From positions 52,777-116,776 of the forward strand of contig JAAEAF010003053.1 in NCBI GenBank assembly GCA_011037195.1: a stretch of 64,000 nucleotides of DNA, given 5' to 3'. The DNA is from Triatoma infestans (taxonomy: Eukaryota; Arthropoda; Insecta; Hemiptera; Reduviidae). The position numbers were made by a program, and so were the translations under genes. This document shows positions 1-10,329 of this stretch, in pieces. A model generated the notes under the pieces. That model saw nothing but the letters and a program-made list of their open reading frames with translations. It had not been told where the DNA came from and ran no database searches. Position 1 is the first letter of the stretch. Each line of letters begins with the position of its first letter.

Positions 1-60
1 TTTGTTGAGAGAAATGCAGTTACAATAATATGTGATTTATTTATATTTAAACGCGGGGTG

Positions 61-472
61 GGGGGAAGAAAAGTGAGTTGCATAAACTAGTATGAAATTT
101 TAATATGAGGTGCATGTATCATGCTTTAGTTTAATATTCATCCTTTTTTTTTTAACGTATTTTAGACACAGTAGAATATACAAACACAAGACTAACCACA
201 AAAACATAATGAATGACCACATGAACTATAACTCAGACACTCTCTTTAAAAAAAATCATTCCCTAAACTAAATTACAAACATACGACATAGATTAAAAGT
301 AATATACGTATATATACGGACACACACAACATATATTACCACCTTCATTCATTTTCAATTAAAAAACAAAAAAAAAGCATCAATATTAAACTAAAGCATG
401 AATCATGCACCTCTTATTTAAATTTTCTACTATTTCATGTAACTCAATTTTCATTACCTCCCCCCCCCCAAA
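61..472. repeat. Inverted-repeat element, unclassified
   Basis: The segment 61-150 reappears as its reverse complement at about 372-472. Both arms carry a G/C-run end, a 'gaggtgcat' block and an 'atgctttagtttaatatt' block, at roughly 80% identity by eye. About 220 bp of AT-rich sequence lies between the arms. The shape suits a MITE or another foldback element. I see no convincing target-site duplication and no coding capacity. Confidence 0.5.
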
Positions 473-971
473 CAAGTTTTAATATAAAACTATTAAATTA
501 TTATAACGTCATTTCTCTGAATATATTATTAATATCATTTTATCATAAATAAGAATGATGATAAATAAAGCAAATATATTTTTATTTTGCACTAATTATT
601 TATTTTAATATCATCTCAAATTTACCATTTTTTACCCAACCTTTCTTACATACCAATTTACCTACTAAATATTTTCTTATATTTAACTTATATGGATTTC
701 AGTAGTAATATATATATTGTTTACACACTTTTAACTTAATACATTCCTTTTCTTCAATCTTTACATGTTTTTATTTGTATAATATTATACTCTCGATATT
801 CCCCCAACCCCTCCTTGACAAATCACAAAGCATACTTAACAACACTACTCTATTAAAATTTAATTGTAAACATTCTTCAAAACATATTATCATTATAATC
901 ATCCATAACTATCATATAATCAATCCATTATTATCATATAATCATGCCATTTTTGCTACTAAACATCCAGA
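473..971. other. AT-rich spacer, nothing recognised
   Basis: Low-complexity AT-rich DNA. The only open frame (775-1002, 75 codons) has no recognisable motif and is probably chance. Confidence 0.5.
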
Positions 972-1042
972 CATACTTGTTAGTGAAGGAAAAGGATTGT
1001 GAGATTTGGTCTTTTTAAAAAATAAAAAAAAAACTTAAATTC

Positions 1043-1083
1043 TTGCCAACGTTTCGACAAATATATTGTCTTTTTCAAGGCAC
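1043..1083 (-). ncRNA. Hammerhead-like fold with non-canonical core (P1 left arm)
   Basis: On the minus strand the order is GCC, ttgaaaa, a gacaa/ttgtc stem, GAAA, the palindrome ACGT, T, then GGC. This matches the HHR order: stem I, box 1, stem II, GAAA box, very short stem III, cleavage site, stem I. Box 1 reads UUGAAAA instead of CUGANGA, so two normally essential core positions differ. Self-cleavage is therefore doubtful. Confidence 0.35.
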
Positions 1084-1224
1084 AAAAAACAAACAAACAA
1101 AAAAACTGTTAAATAATCTTCAAAACATAACAAATTTAAAACTATATTTGTAAAATAAAAAGTTGAGAACACCTCAACACTACAGAGAGTAGTGAACAAA
1201 AAAAATCGAGCATTTTTTGCTTAG

Positions 1225-1335
1225 AGCTGTTGCTTAAAACAAGCCCATTACGAATCCAACCTCAATTGCAAGCAATTGGCTTAGAAACTGGTGCTTGCCC
1301 CCTTAATTCAGTATTTCAACTCTGACGAGCTAGCG
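1225..1335 (+). pseudogene. Jockey-like reverse transcriptase fragment
   Basis: This 110-bp piece matches, in opposite orientation, the segment near 11140-11260 in the jockey remnant at 10330-11290; the shared core includes 'aattgcaagcaattggctt'. It covers part of the RT domain just upstream of the PQGS motif and is far too short to be functional. It lies inside the P1 element and immediately before repeat D. A second jockey fragment also precedes a D copy near 42.4 kb. Confidence 0.5.
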
Positions 1336-1353
1336 TGACTGATCTCACGCCCA

Positions 1354-1935
1354 ATGGATTGTAATGTTTTGGTGTGATGTGTGTTTGTAGTAAGTAGCAC
1401 GAGCGGTTTTGTATTAGGGCTTATAAGTATGTAAGTTTAAAAGATATAATGAAGTATTAGTAATAAACAAGAAATCACCACTGTTAACAATTAATATATT
1501 CTGTTAAAATAATAACTACAACTTATTTAATATTATAAACTTATTTAATTTATTTGGAAACTGGCACTGATACTAAGAGAGCGATTCCTGAAGTGTTCTG
1601 GCTTTGGAAGCAGAATACAGACTTCGTTGTTTGAAAGCAGAAGTGAGACTCTTCTTGTTGGAAGGTAGAGTACAGCCTGTTCGAAGGAATGCTCTCTAAC
1701 AAAGCAGTTGGCCAAATCGCATTGTATTATATTAACGGATTTTTGTGCCTTTGTTTTCCTAATAGCAATGACCTTAGATTTAATATTAATATACCTGGCT
1801 CTACAATACACTCTTTTTGAAGGTAAATTCACAGCACTAAGATAATTATAAAATATTAACAAAAATACAATTTTGGATACTATAAAATATTCTAAACTTT
1901 AAACTATTATTTTTCGATTTCGTCCTTCCACTACA
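1354..1935 (+). repeat. Dispersed repeat D, copy 1
   Basis: About 580 bp shared with 42541-43106 and, in part, with 7588-9252 and 24876-24958. The 3' half (1700-1935) is almost identical to the 43-kb copy, and both end at the same 'cgtccttccactaca', so that is probably a true terminus. A minus-strand open frame (from 1862) is shared with the 43-kb copy but shows no known domain and ends differently, so I do not call a gene. Class unknown; an LTR or non-autonomous element is possible. Confidence 0.6.
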
Positions 1936-2205
1936 GGATCTACAGATTCCATCTAGTGATTCCTGTCCATTGTTCAGTAACCCAAAATACTTACAGGCAA
2001 CCCAGCAAGGGGAAAAGATCAGGATTGGATTGGTTGGGGTGAGGGATTCCCCAAACCTGGAGAGCCAGAGGCTGATTGTACCCCGAAGGGTGAGCGATTG
2101 TGACGCCACATACCCACGCCCATGTCTATCATAGGACAATGAGAAAGGCTCTAGTAAGAAAAAAAAATCTGTCACACTACATCACTATTCTCTGTGATCT
2201 TTAGG
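1936..2205. other. Unassigned interior of P1 element
   Basis: Slightly GC-richer than its surroundings. The minus-strand frame 1846-2175 (109 codons) covers it but has no motif I recognise. Confidence 0.3.
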
Positions 2206-2289
2206 TGTTCTCAACTTTTTATTTTCCAAATTTTGTACATAAGTTTTTTACTTTGTTATGTTTTGAAGATTATTTAATAGTTTTTTTTA

Positions 2290-2330
2290 TGCTTTGAAAA
2301 AGACAATATATTTGTCAAAACCTTGGCAAC
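2290..2330 (+). ncRNA. Hammerhead-like fold, decayed (P1 right arm)
   Basis: Inverted counterpart of the motif at 1043-1083. It keeps the gacaa/ttgtc stem, but the GAAA box reads AAAA, adding a defect to the already non-canonical first box. Confidence 0.3.
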
Positions 2331-2442
2331 AATTTAAGTTTTTCTTATTTTTTAAAAAGACCGAATCTCACAATCCTTTTCCTTCATATAAGAACGATCG
2401 AGAAGAATCTTCCATACTTGTTAGTGCTTAATCTTATAACAT

Positions 2443-2546
2443 CGCACATACAATCAACAAGTGTGATGTGACAGAAACATAAATTTGTAGAAAAACTCTC
2501 TATACGAAATTGATTGCCTTTCACTGATGATGGATGATGGTAGACA
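2443..2546 (+). repeat. Truncated fragment of HHR element family P3
   Basis: Matches the right arm of the P3 element at 33590-33665: caacaagtgtga, then 'acagaaa', then a CTGATGA-TGGATGA half-ribozyme. It stops before the GAAA box and runs into repeat R at about 2551. Only the first half of the ribozyme is kept. Confidence 0.5.
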
Positions 2547-2550
2547 GATT

Positions 2551-3262
2551 CTTCACCACCCCTCCCCTAAAAGTGCCCTTAAATGAATTTTCCCAGAGAA
2601 ATGTTTTGAATAAAAGTTATTGTATCTTTGTATGTTTAGATTATATAAGAAGTTTCAAGAAAATCGTTAGAGCCATTTTTAAGAAAATCGAGAAAAAGTG
2701 AAAAAAAATCATTTAGTAAAGTGGTAAAGCACTTCTGGTTATCCGATTTTTTTCAAACTCGGAATTTCAACAACATATTGAATTCTAATTAATATTATTT
2801 AGATGACAGAATTGTCTAATAAACTGAAATAGCACTTTAGATGAAAACTTAATCCCACACCTCCCCCCAAAAGTGCCCTTAAATGAATTTTCCCATAGAA
2901 ATGTTTTAAATAAAAGTTGTAGCTCTTTGTATGTGTAGTTTATATAGGAATTTTCAAGAAAATCGTCGGAGCCATTTTTGAGAAAATCGCAGAAAGTAAA
3001 AAAAAAAAAAAAAAAATTAGTAAAGTGTACTCTGGTTGAGAAATTTTGACAGATATCGTACTGTCAGATCCTAGCGGAATATCAAGTTTTAAGTTTCTAC
3101 AGTTTTTCGTTTTTGAGCTACTCTGTGCACATACACACATACCAAAAAATCACTTTTTTGGATTCAGGGGACTTCAAAACGGATATTTCCAGTAAAAAAA
3201 GCGATATCGAAAATTTGACACGATTACAATATTTTTCTTACAAGGAGTAAGAGAAAGAAAAA
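2551..3262 (+). repeat. Dominant dispersed repeat R, copy a
   Basis: Member of the most abundant repeat here (13 copies or pieces). It contains two related modules whose 'aaatgaattttccca' block recurs exactly 300 bp apart (2581 and 2881). A terminal domain follows, with a CA-type microsatellite and an end block 'ggagtaagagaaag'. Lacks the far 5' end with the tctggtgtga hairpin. No coding capacity. Confidence 0.8.
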
Positions 3263-4079
3263 ATGGTAGCTACTAAATTTAGTAGCAGATCTTGGTTACA
3301 AACGCGCGTACAACAGCGATGAGAATCCGGGGCCTACTGGACCACAGCTCTCCCCTCTAATAAAAAATCGATATCTGGCTGAACTTGCCCTTCATAGCCG
3401 GCTAACTAAGGGTAATAAATATTTAAGCATATTAGTAAAAAATATTAAATTTTATTAGAAGTAAATGTTTTAAAACAAATATTTATTTTTTTTATTATAT
3501 ATTAAAGTAAATATTAAAAGAAACACCGTGATTTACACCAGATTTATTGTATTTTATTTATTTTTATTTAAAATCTTTGTGGTCTTTATTATTAATGGAT
3601 GAATACACAAACTATTTAGCAGTAACAGAGTTTATATTCATTTGTTTTATCTGTCAAAGAAGACAGCAGCTTTCCATTATCATTCATAGGTTTGTACAAT
3701 GGAAAACTTTGACAATAAATCTGGAGTTGTATGGCGTTGTAGAAACATATAGAAAATCCTTTTCAATATGTCCACTAAAACTAATTTATCTCAGTTTCAA
3801 AACCATCCATCACATTCTAGCTAATTTAAGCTTTGCTTCATTTCAAGCAGAAATTATAATATCGAATCAAATTTTATTAAAACCCTATCACTGGGTAAGG
3901 ATCATTCAAAAAACTTTGAGGACACCCAGAATGAATGGAAACCAGAAATGGAAGCTCAAATATGGAGTGAAGTGATGCTGTTCACCCTAAGAAGACTCCA
4001 TATTCCGCCTCCACCTATTAATATAAACCCCACATAAGGCTGTGAAATTCCTTGGACAGACGAATGATATGGAAGGAGC
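3263..4079. other. Unassigned region with one 142-codon frame
   Basis: Plus-strand frame 3547-3975 (142 codons) has no recognisable domain. The text 'acaccgtgatttacaccagat' near 3522 resembles the outer end of repeat R (acaccagat), so part of this may be a decayed R end. The stretch around 4030-4080 could be RT-derived but is too decayed to call. Confidence 0.3.
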
Positions 4080-4525
4080 CTATATTGACAAAAAAGTTGA
4101 ATCTAGCTTACTCACGACCATCACAGGTGTATCCAGGAATAAACGTAAATCTCTCGAGCTCTGGTTGGATCCCTTACTGAGCATTCTGGTTTATGGAAAC
4201 ACCTCTACCTAATGTGTTTCATGCCAGATTCCTTTTGGAGAGTTTGTGAGGCAGAGGAAGAAACACACACATCCATTTTATGATAAATTACTTGGTTGCA
4301 AGTAAATTAGGTTTAAAACCTTTGGTTTAAACAGGATGCCAACTGAAAGAGCTTAGGATATTTCCCTTTAAGGTTATGGTGCGTTTTTTCGAACTGCGTT
4401 GAATCTTAGAAGGGGTTTGACCCGGGTCTGGTTTTTTCGTCTTGACCCAGTTAGTGTTGTTTTTCTTTTCGCTAGCTCTATGTATGTGGGCTCTTCCTAC
4501 AGACAAATAATAATAACAATGCCCC
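4080..4525 (+). pseudogene. R1-like non-LTR retrotransposon, 3' fragment
   Basis: The translation near 4150-4285 (SLTEHSGLWKHLYLM, then MPDSFWRVCEAEEET) parallels the C-terminal part of the element at 28967-29838: the post-RNase-H region and the start of a CxxC knuckle. It reaches a stop after THTSIL. Downstream lie a recognisable LRIFPFKVMVRFF remnant and the same 3' UTR ending in acagacaaataataa. Frames are broken by stops. It is a 5'-truncated, dead copy of the same family, in the opposite orientation. Confidence 0.6.
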
Positions 4526-4731
4526 ATTAATAAAAAGAAAATCTACTTTAGAAATAGGCTACGGAAAACTATTATACCTCTCTTTAATCCATCCTTTACT
4601 AACATAATGGGGGGGGGGGCAGTTACTACGTAAATTAAAAGATTACAATTTCTATAAAAGAAAACTTCAATAATAATAATAATTAACACCACCTGGTTAA
4701 TGAGAAACAAGAAACTTCACAAAGAAGACCT

Positions 4732-5008
4732 GTTCCTGTGAGAAGCGGCAAAATGACAAAGCTGACTAAGTTCTATGAATTCATCTGTAACGGTGTTCTT
4801 TACCTGAATAGTTCCTTTTTGCCAGCGAATGTTAGAATATCCTTCAAATTATGATTTTCTTCAAATAAAATATACTTTCATTTACTTCTTCCTAAACTCA
4901 ATTTTGAAATGAAATTTTAGGTTAGATTATATATATATATGTGCAATTAGTACTTTAAGTTTGAAGAAGAATCATTTGATCCTTTGATTTTTTGAGAAAA
5001 TTCTCCAA
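4732..5008 (+). repeat. Dispersed repeat F, copy 1
   Basis: About 275 bp collinear with 9254-9529 at high identity, starting at 'cctgtgagaag' and ending in a 'gatcctttgattttttga' block. The internal AT microsatellite differs in length. No coding potential; class unknown. Confidence 0.65.
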
Positions 5009-6289
5009 ATACCCTTACAATAGAAGACTTTATTAAAAACCATCTCTAAGCGATTCCTTCTCTCTGTAATTCTAAATTAGAAAACCCACTAATAACAACT
5101 ATAGGCATCTGGACGCAATAACGCAGTCTATATAGACGTCCAAGACACATAGTACTCATACATACTACTCTACTAGTACATACTACATACTACATACATA
5201 GTACTCATACTCATACAACTCGTTACTCATACATAGTACTGAGTAAAACTATTACTTTGTTGACTTTCCTATAAAATTTTATTTTTCTAATTATTAATTA
5301 ATGTTAAAGAACAATTTGTATGTATTTATTTATTTATTTATTTATTTTGTATTTTATTAATTTAATTAATTTTAAACCAATCAAGTTGACTGGTTAAAAA
5401 AAGTTACTAAAAACTCAAGGATATGTATTGGTATCGTTTTATTGATACAGGAAGTTGAAGTGATGAGTAAGAGTAAGAGATTGTTAATTAGAGGGTAAGA
5501 GATTAGAGAGTTGGTATTCGAAATGCGTACTACTGATTTATAAAAATATACTATATTTTAACAAATAATTTAAAGAGATATAAAATAGAAAAACTAAGAT
5601 GCACAATTGTAAATAACTATAAGAATTATAAAATGAATATAAAATATTAAAGAAGTTAGTAAAGTGTTAAAATCTTAAATAGGGATGCGCTCGCGATGTG
5701 AGATGGTACTTCTGATTTGAAAACTGATGTAGACGTTTGATGCCTGAGTCGAACTGAATCCCTCCTCCGTTCAGACGTTTATATTTGCATCACTCACACA
5801 TCGACACTGATATGTAAGTACGTGTAACACTAAGACATCCCTTGTGGTATATTGACCCTAGGGGAGGTCAGTAGTTAACAAGGGCTGATTTGGCCGAGAT
5901 GGCGACGCTTTTTTAACAGATGGTGGGCCAGGTAGGCCAGTAAGGTATTATCTCTTGAATGTATATTGATCCTTTTTGAAAGAAATACCAAAAGGGTTTG
6001 CCGCGGTTCATGACCTGCACGTAGCGGCTGGCTGGACCCTTTTCCAATTTTCAACCACTAGTTGTAATTTTTAGATTTATTTAAAAATTATCTCTTCTTT
6101 TTTTTCTTGCTATCGTTATCACATCACAGATAGAACGATTTTCCATTTAAATTCGTTGTCTACATTTTAATTAAATATCCAACCGTAATACGCCCATTAT
6201 GGGTTATTTTATTTTATTTTTTTTAAAACAGAATAAGAATAACTAAATATTTTTAAATTTCTCTAACTACTATTAAAGGAAATATTGCA
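5009..6289. other. Unassigned DNA with degenerate minisatellite
   Basis: 5145-5245 is a degenerate array of 'catactac'/'catagtact' units. 5325-5347 is a (TTTA)n run. The rest, including a slightly GC-richer patch at 5870-6050, matches nothing I recognise. Confidence 0.5.
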
Positions 6290-6944
6290 ATTGTGCCAGA
6301 TTTCTGAAATCAAGTTTTTTCACCGCAAACACACGTTTTGAAGTACCCTGGAGGTTCAAACAAAGTGGTTTTTAGAAAATGGTGGGTGTATGTGTGTGTG
6401 TGAAAAGAATATCTCAAAAACGAAAAGTTGCAGGAAGCTCAAACTTAACAGTACTACCACCGCATTAGACATGAAGATTTTGGGGCAAAATCCATCAACC
6501 GGAAATGCCATTTTACTGAATGGTTTTACCATGTTTTGTGATTTTTCTCAAAAACGGCTCCAACGATTTTCTTTAAACTTGATATATCAACTCTATACTT
6601 AGCTTTTATTTGAAACATTTCTCTCTCCTGAAAAAATTCATTTAAGGGCTTTTTTGGAAGCGAGGTAGGGTTATGATTCCCTCAATAGTGATATTTCAGT
6701 TTATTACACAATTCTATAATTTAAATAATATTAATTAGAATTAAATATGTTGTCGAAATCCCGAATTTGAAGAAAATCGGATAACCGGAAGTGCAACTTT
6801 ACTGAATAGCTTTTTCAGTTTTTTGTGTGGTTTTTCTTCATAAAAATGGCGACGGTTTTTAAACACTAATAAGAATTATAAGTGCGAAGAAAATTTGCCA
6901 TTTGGCTGTAAGAGAAAGTTGTGTGAGTGTTTCAAACCTGATTT
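6290..6944 (-). repeat. Repeat R, copy b
   Basis: Reverse-orientation R copy. It keeps the terminal domain with a short TG run, a single module, and the outer end 'aagagaaagttgtgtgagtg'. It is shorter than the 36-kb copy, so modules appear to have been lost. Confidence 0.75.
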
Positions 6945-7587
6945 AAAAAAAAGAAAAAAATTATTTATACATAGTTAATTATAAAACTTCAATAAACCAT
7001 TAATGAATTCTAATAAATTTGTTTACACTTTCTTGGCCTAATTAATTGAGGAAAAAAGTGGCATTTTTATTAATGCTTATGTCGTTATTTGCATATTATT
7101 GTATTTTAAAGAGAGCAAAGAAACTGATACATTTCATTTTATGCACCATTTTGCCGACATTGGAAGAATTGGACGTGATAACCTAAATATTTAAATATTT
7201 AAATTTAAAATATTTAAATTTGAGAACTTCTCAAAGGAAGTATCAAATAAATAGAAAACAGCAATTCTTTATAGTTGTACAAAAACCTTATATTAAATTC
7301 ATAAACACTGCAATTGTTCAAATTACTAAACCCCTAATTAACACGTATACTTTAAAAATTGGAATTATAATGAAACGTTTAATTTACAATTAATATTTAC
7401 ACACAAATATGGCGGTTGCAAAAACCGTACATTTTATTTGTTGATTTATAATGGCATAGGACTTAGCTGAAGTAAGTACGCCAATGTAGATCACCAAGTG
7501 GTGACTCTATTAATCCCATGAAATACTGAAAATAGCAATGTGTTAAGTCCTAAAGTAATTGATAACCCAGGACCTTGAAATCTAGTT
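6945..7587. other. AT-rich spacer, nothing recognised
   Basis: AT-rich sequence with short 'atttaaat' palindromic runs near 7190-7220. No gene or repeat relationship seen. Confidence 0.5.
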
Positions 7588-7713
7588 GGTATGATGTGTG
7601 TTGTTTGTTTGTAGTGTAGCACGAGCGGTTTTGCAAAGGGGGCTTATAAGTATGTATGTTTTAAGTTAGAGAAGTATTAAGCATAGAGAAGTATAAATAA
7701 GCAAGTGTTCACC

Positions 7714-9004
7714 TTCTTCTTCTTCTTCTTCACTTGGCTCTACAACCCGCTTGCGCGAGTCTTGGCCTCCTCTATGGATGAACGCCAGTTATCACGGTTT
7801 GATGCCGCCACCATCCAGTTGCGGACACCAAGGAAGATGCTTGCATCTCTTGCCACTGCATCACTCCATCTCAATCTGGGTCTTCCGACTCTGCGTACCC
7901 CGTGTATGTTTTCTCTCAATAACTTGAGAGGCACATCCTCGGGATTCATTCTTCCTACATGCCCCGCCCAGCGCAGGCGCCCCAGCTTGATGTAGACCAC
8001 CACATCGACGTCCTTGTACAAATTCCTTAGTTCATCATTACTTCTCCGTCTCCATGTCTCCCCATCTAGGATGGCTCCATAGATCCTGCGAAGAATTTTC
8101 CTTTCAAATCTAAGGAGGGCAAGCTCATCGTTTCTAGTAACAGTCCAGCATTCCGAGGCATATGTCAGAACGGGTCGGATGAGTGTCTTATAGATTCCTA
8201 TTTTTGTGGACCTGGAGAGTAACCGACTTTTCATGTAATCCTGTAGACCGAAGTATGCCCTATTAGCCAGCAATATTCTTCTATTGATCTCATGATGTAT
8301 ATTATTATCATGATTCACTTCAGTTCCTAGATAAATAAAATTATCCACCCACTCAAAGGTACGATTCCCAAGCTCCACAGCTCTGTCTCTCTGTACTCCA
8401 GGTGAAAAGTACATGTACTTTGTTTTGGCTTGGTTCACTTCAAGTCCTATTTCCTTGGCAGCACTCTCCAAGTCCAAAATCGATGAAAAGATGATGAGTA
8501 TTGAGTCTATACTCTCTTGTTCTTTCCAGGATTATCCTAAGTGAGTGGATTTGGTCTACTGTGGATCTTCCAGTTCTAAAACCAGCTTGATATCCTCCAG
8601 TCAGACGTTCCGCGATGGGAAGTAGTCTTCTATAAAGAATTCCAGATAGGATTTTATATATTGTAGGCAGTAGCGAAATGCCTCTATAGTTGTCACATAT
8701 TAAGGCGTCTCCTTTTTTTGTGAATCGGGCATATGACCGTTTTGTTCCATTCTTCTGGCATTACTTCAGTTTGCCATACCCGCAGGACGAGACCTCGAAG
8801 CAGCTTCACCAGCTCGGCACCCCCATATTTGAAAAGTTCAGAGAGGATACCATCATATCCAGGGGCTTTGTTATTTTTTAGCCTCTGTAATGCTTCTTCA
8901 ATTTCATCCTCATCTGGTGGCTCCAATTCGTCCTCCTCCGAACGTGGCACCGTCCCGGTGCCGTGATCAGCATATTCCTCCGCCAGGTTAAGTAGCAGGC
9001 TGAA
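7714..9004 (-). mobile_element. RTE-like non-LTR retrotransposon, 5'-truncated and deleted
   Basis: Flanked by an 11-bp TSD aagtgttcacc (7703-7713 and 9005-9015). The sense strand is minus. The 3' end is a short (GAA)n tail (the (ttc)n run at 7714-7731), typical of RTE-type elements, which end in short simple repeats instead of a long poly(A). The endonuclease half is absent. Insertion into repeat D is supported by two paralogous empty sites. Confidence 0.85.
7740..8950 (-). pseudogene. RTE-type reverse transcriptase remnant
   Basis: Sense order: 8950-8693 encodes the RT N-terminal part (LKNNKAPGYDGILSELFKYG, then VICPIHKK). A 1-base frameshift in an A-run follows, then 8690-8480 encodes NYRGISLLPTIYKILSGIL and AGFRTGRSTVDQI. 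The frame then jumps from IDF straight to DLESAAKEIGLEVNQ. The catalytic YADD block and about 100 or more residues around it are therefore deleted near 8470-8480. From 8477 to 7740 the C-terminal domain is open (YLGTEV, LTYASECWT, RRIYGA, RLRWAGHVGRM, ending KTRASGL). It resembles the 'endonuclease-reverse transcriptase' proteins common in insect genomes. Dead through the deletion and frameshift. Confidence 0.85.
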
Positions 9005-9253
9005 AAGTGTTCACCACTGTTTCTAAAATAAATGTATTATTCTCTAAATGAATTTAGAATTCTTTACAATATCACAACAATATGCTGATTAAATCAATTA
9101 TTTATCTAGATTAATGCTAAACTCTTATAACTGGCACTGATGTGGACTCCTTGAGTAATACTGGTAGAATGACCAATTCTGACTGTCTCGTTTTAAAAAG
9201 CAGAATTTAGACTCCCTCTTGAACGAATGCCTTCTCTTAGTAGTTCAAATCCT

Positions 9254-9529
9254 TCCCTGTGAGAAGGGGCAAAAATACAAAGCTGACTAAGTTCTATGAA
9301 CTCTTCTGTAACGGTGTTCTTTTACCTAAATAGTTCCTTTTTGCCAGCGAATGTTAGAATATCCTTCAAATAATGATTTTCTTCAAATAAAATATATTTA
9401 CATTTATTTCTTCCACTGCATAAAATCAATTTTGAAATGAAATTGTAGGTTAGATTATATATATGTGCAATTAGTACTTTAAGTTTGAAGAAAAATCATA
9501 AAGATCCTTTGATTTTTTGAGGAAATTCC
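9254..9529 (+). repeat. Dispersed repeat F, copy 2
   Basis: Collinear partner of 4732-5008, beginning directly after repeat D copy 3. It has a 6-bp indel near 9419 and a shorter AT run than copy 1. Confidence 0.65.
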
Positions 9530-9744
9530 CCTAAAACATAAAAACCTATTAATTAGGCTTCCGGTTAATAGGTTTACATAAAACTGATGATTCTAACAAT
9601 GCAATAATTATAGACCTCAATCTTGTAAGGTCCATTACCCAACTATCCAACATTTTATTTGAACCTCTCATATTGGAGGGAAGCTTAACGCTGCAGCTCC
9701 TGATTAAACAATAAGCCAACTAAAAGCGGTAGCTCTTTATACAC

Positions 9745-9764
9745 ACAAAGAGCACATGTGTGTT

Positions 9765-9797
<33 letters not shown>

Positions 9798-10215
9798 GTG
9801 TGTATGTATGTATGTGTGTGTTTGCAATCAAGAAAAATCGTTAGATCTATTTCTGTGGAAAATTGCCAAAAAAAAAGGAAAAGAAAATTCTCAAAAAAAA
9901 AACACTTCCGGTTTAGGACGGATTTAGATCCAAACCTTCAAAACATTCGATCCCAGGATGATACCTAAACTGAATATAAGGTTTCTGAGCTTTCTGATCT
10001 TTTCTTTGGTATTTGTTTTTTGGCGGTTAGATTTTTCAGTATTTTTTTTTGGTATTTTCTTTAAACTTGGTGTGTCAACTAATCATATAAAGGGCAACAA
10101 CTTTTATTTGAAATATTTTTTCGTTCTGGGGGGGGTGGGGTGGTGATGTTTATATTTAATGTAAAATGCTATTTAATTAGATTATTATACAATTCTGTCT
10201 ATCGGTTTTATGTTC
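9745..10215 (-). repeat. Repeat R, copy c, strongly diverged
   Basis: Begins with a (TG/TATG)n microsatellite (9765-9822), then degraded R blocks: 'cacttccggttta', 'gatgatacctaaactgaatat', 'aacttttatttgaaatatttt', and a G-run where other copies have a C/G-rich stretch. Order and orientation match R, but identity is low. Confidence 0.5.
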
Positions 10216-10329
10216 ATATGTGCTATTAGCATTATTATAACTCACTATAATTTTTGTTTTTATTGATATTTACCCTTGCTATAAGCATAACAATAGTAAA
10301 TTTGTTTAATTGTAGACAGTTAATAGAAA

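Larger units (their letters stand above)
986..2412. mobile_element. HHR-like inverted-arm element, family P1
   Basis: Arms of about 180 bp (986-1175 and 2206-2385) are inverted copies of each other. Both include a 'ggattgtgag' end block, a gaaaaagacaa block and a 'gttgagaacacct' inner edge. A 14-bp direct repeat, catacttgttagtg, borders the element at 972-985 and 2413-2426, so this is a discrete insertion. The right end has about 28 bp beyond the inverted arm, so the termini are asymmetric. The interior (1176-2205) holds a jockey fragment, repeat D and an unassigned segment, with no transposition gene. Each arm contains a stem-loop with HHR-like layout. A non-autonomous Penelope-like element is my best guess; a generic foldback element is the alternative. 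Confidence 0.6.
7588..9252 (+). repeat. Dispersed repeat D, copy 3, split by an RTE insertion
   Basis: Left part 7588-7713 and right part 9016-9252 together align with D copies at 1354 and 42541; shared text includes 'cacgagcggttttg' and 'ggcactgat'. The gap is the RTE-like element at 7714-9004. The two uninterrupted copies show the empty-site sequence (aaatcaccactgtt, agtcacaactgtt), which confirms the insertion point. Confidence 0.7.

Noticed and set aside
1545..1862. 105-codon minus-strand frame shared with 42851-43033
   Set aside because: The sharing follows from the near-identical DNA of repeat D. No known domain is visible and the two frames end differently.
3547..3975. 142-codon plus-strand frame
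   Set aside because: No motif, AT-biased composition and no partner; chance or decayed sequence is as likely as a gene.
9756..9968. Frame starting MCVCVCVCVC
   Set aside because: Translation of the TG microsatellite at the edge of repeat R.
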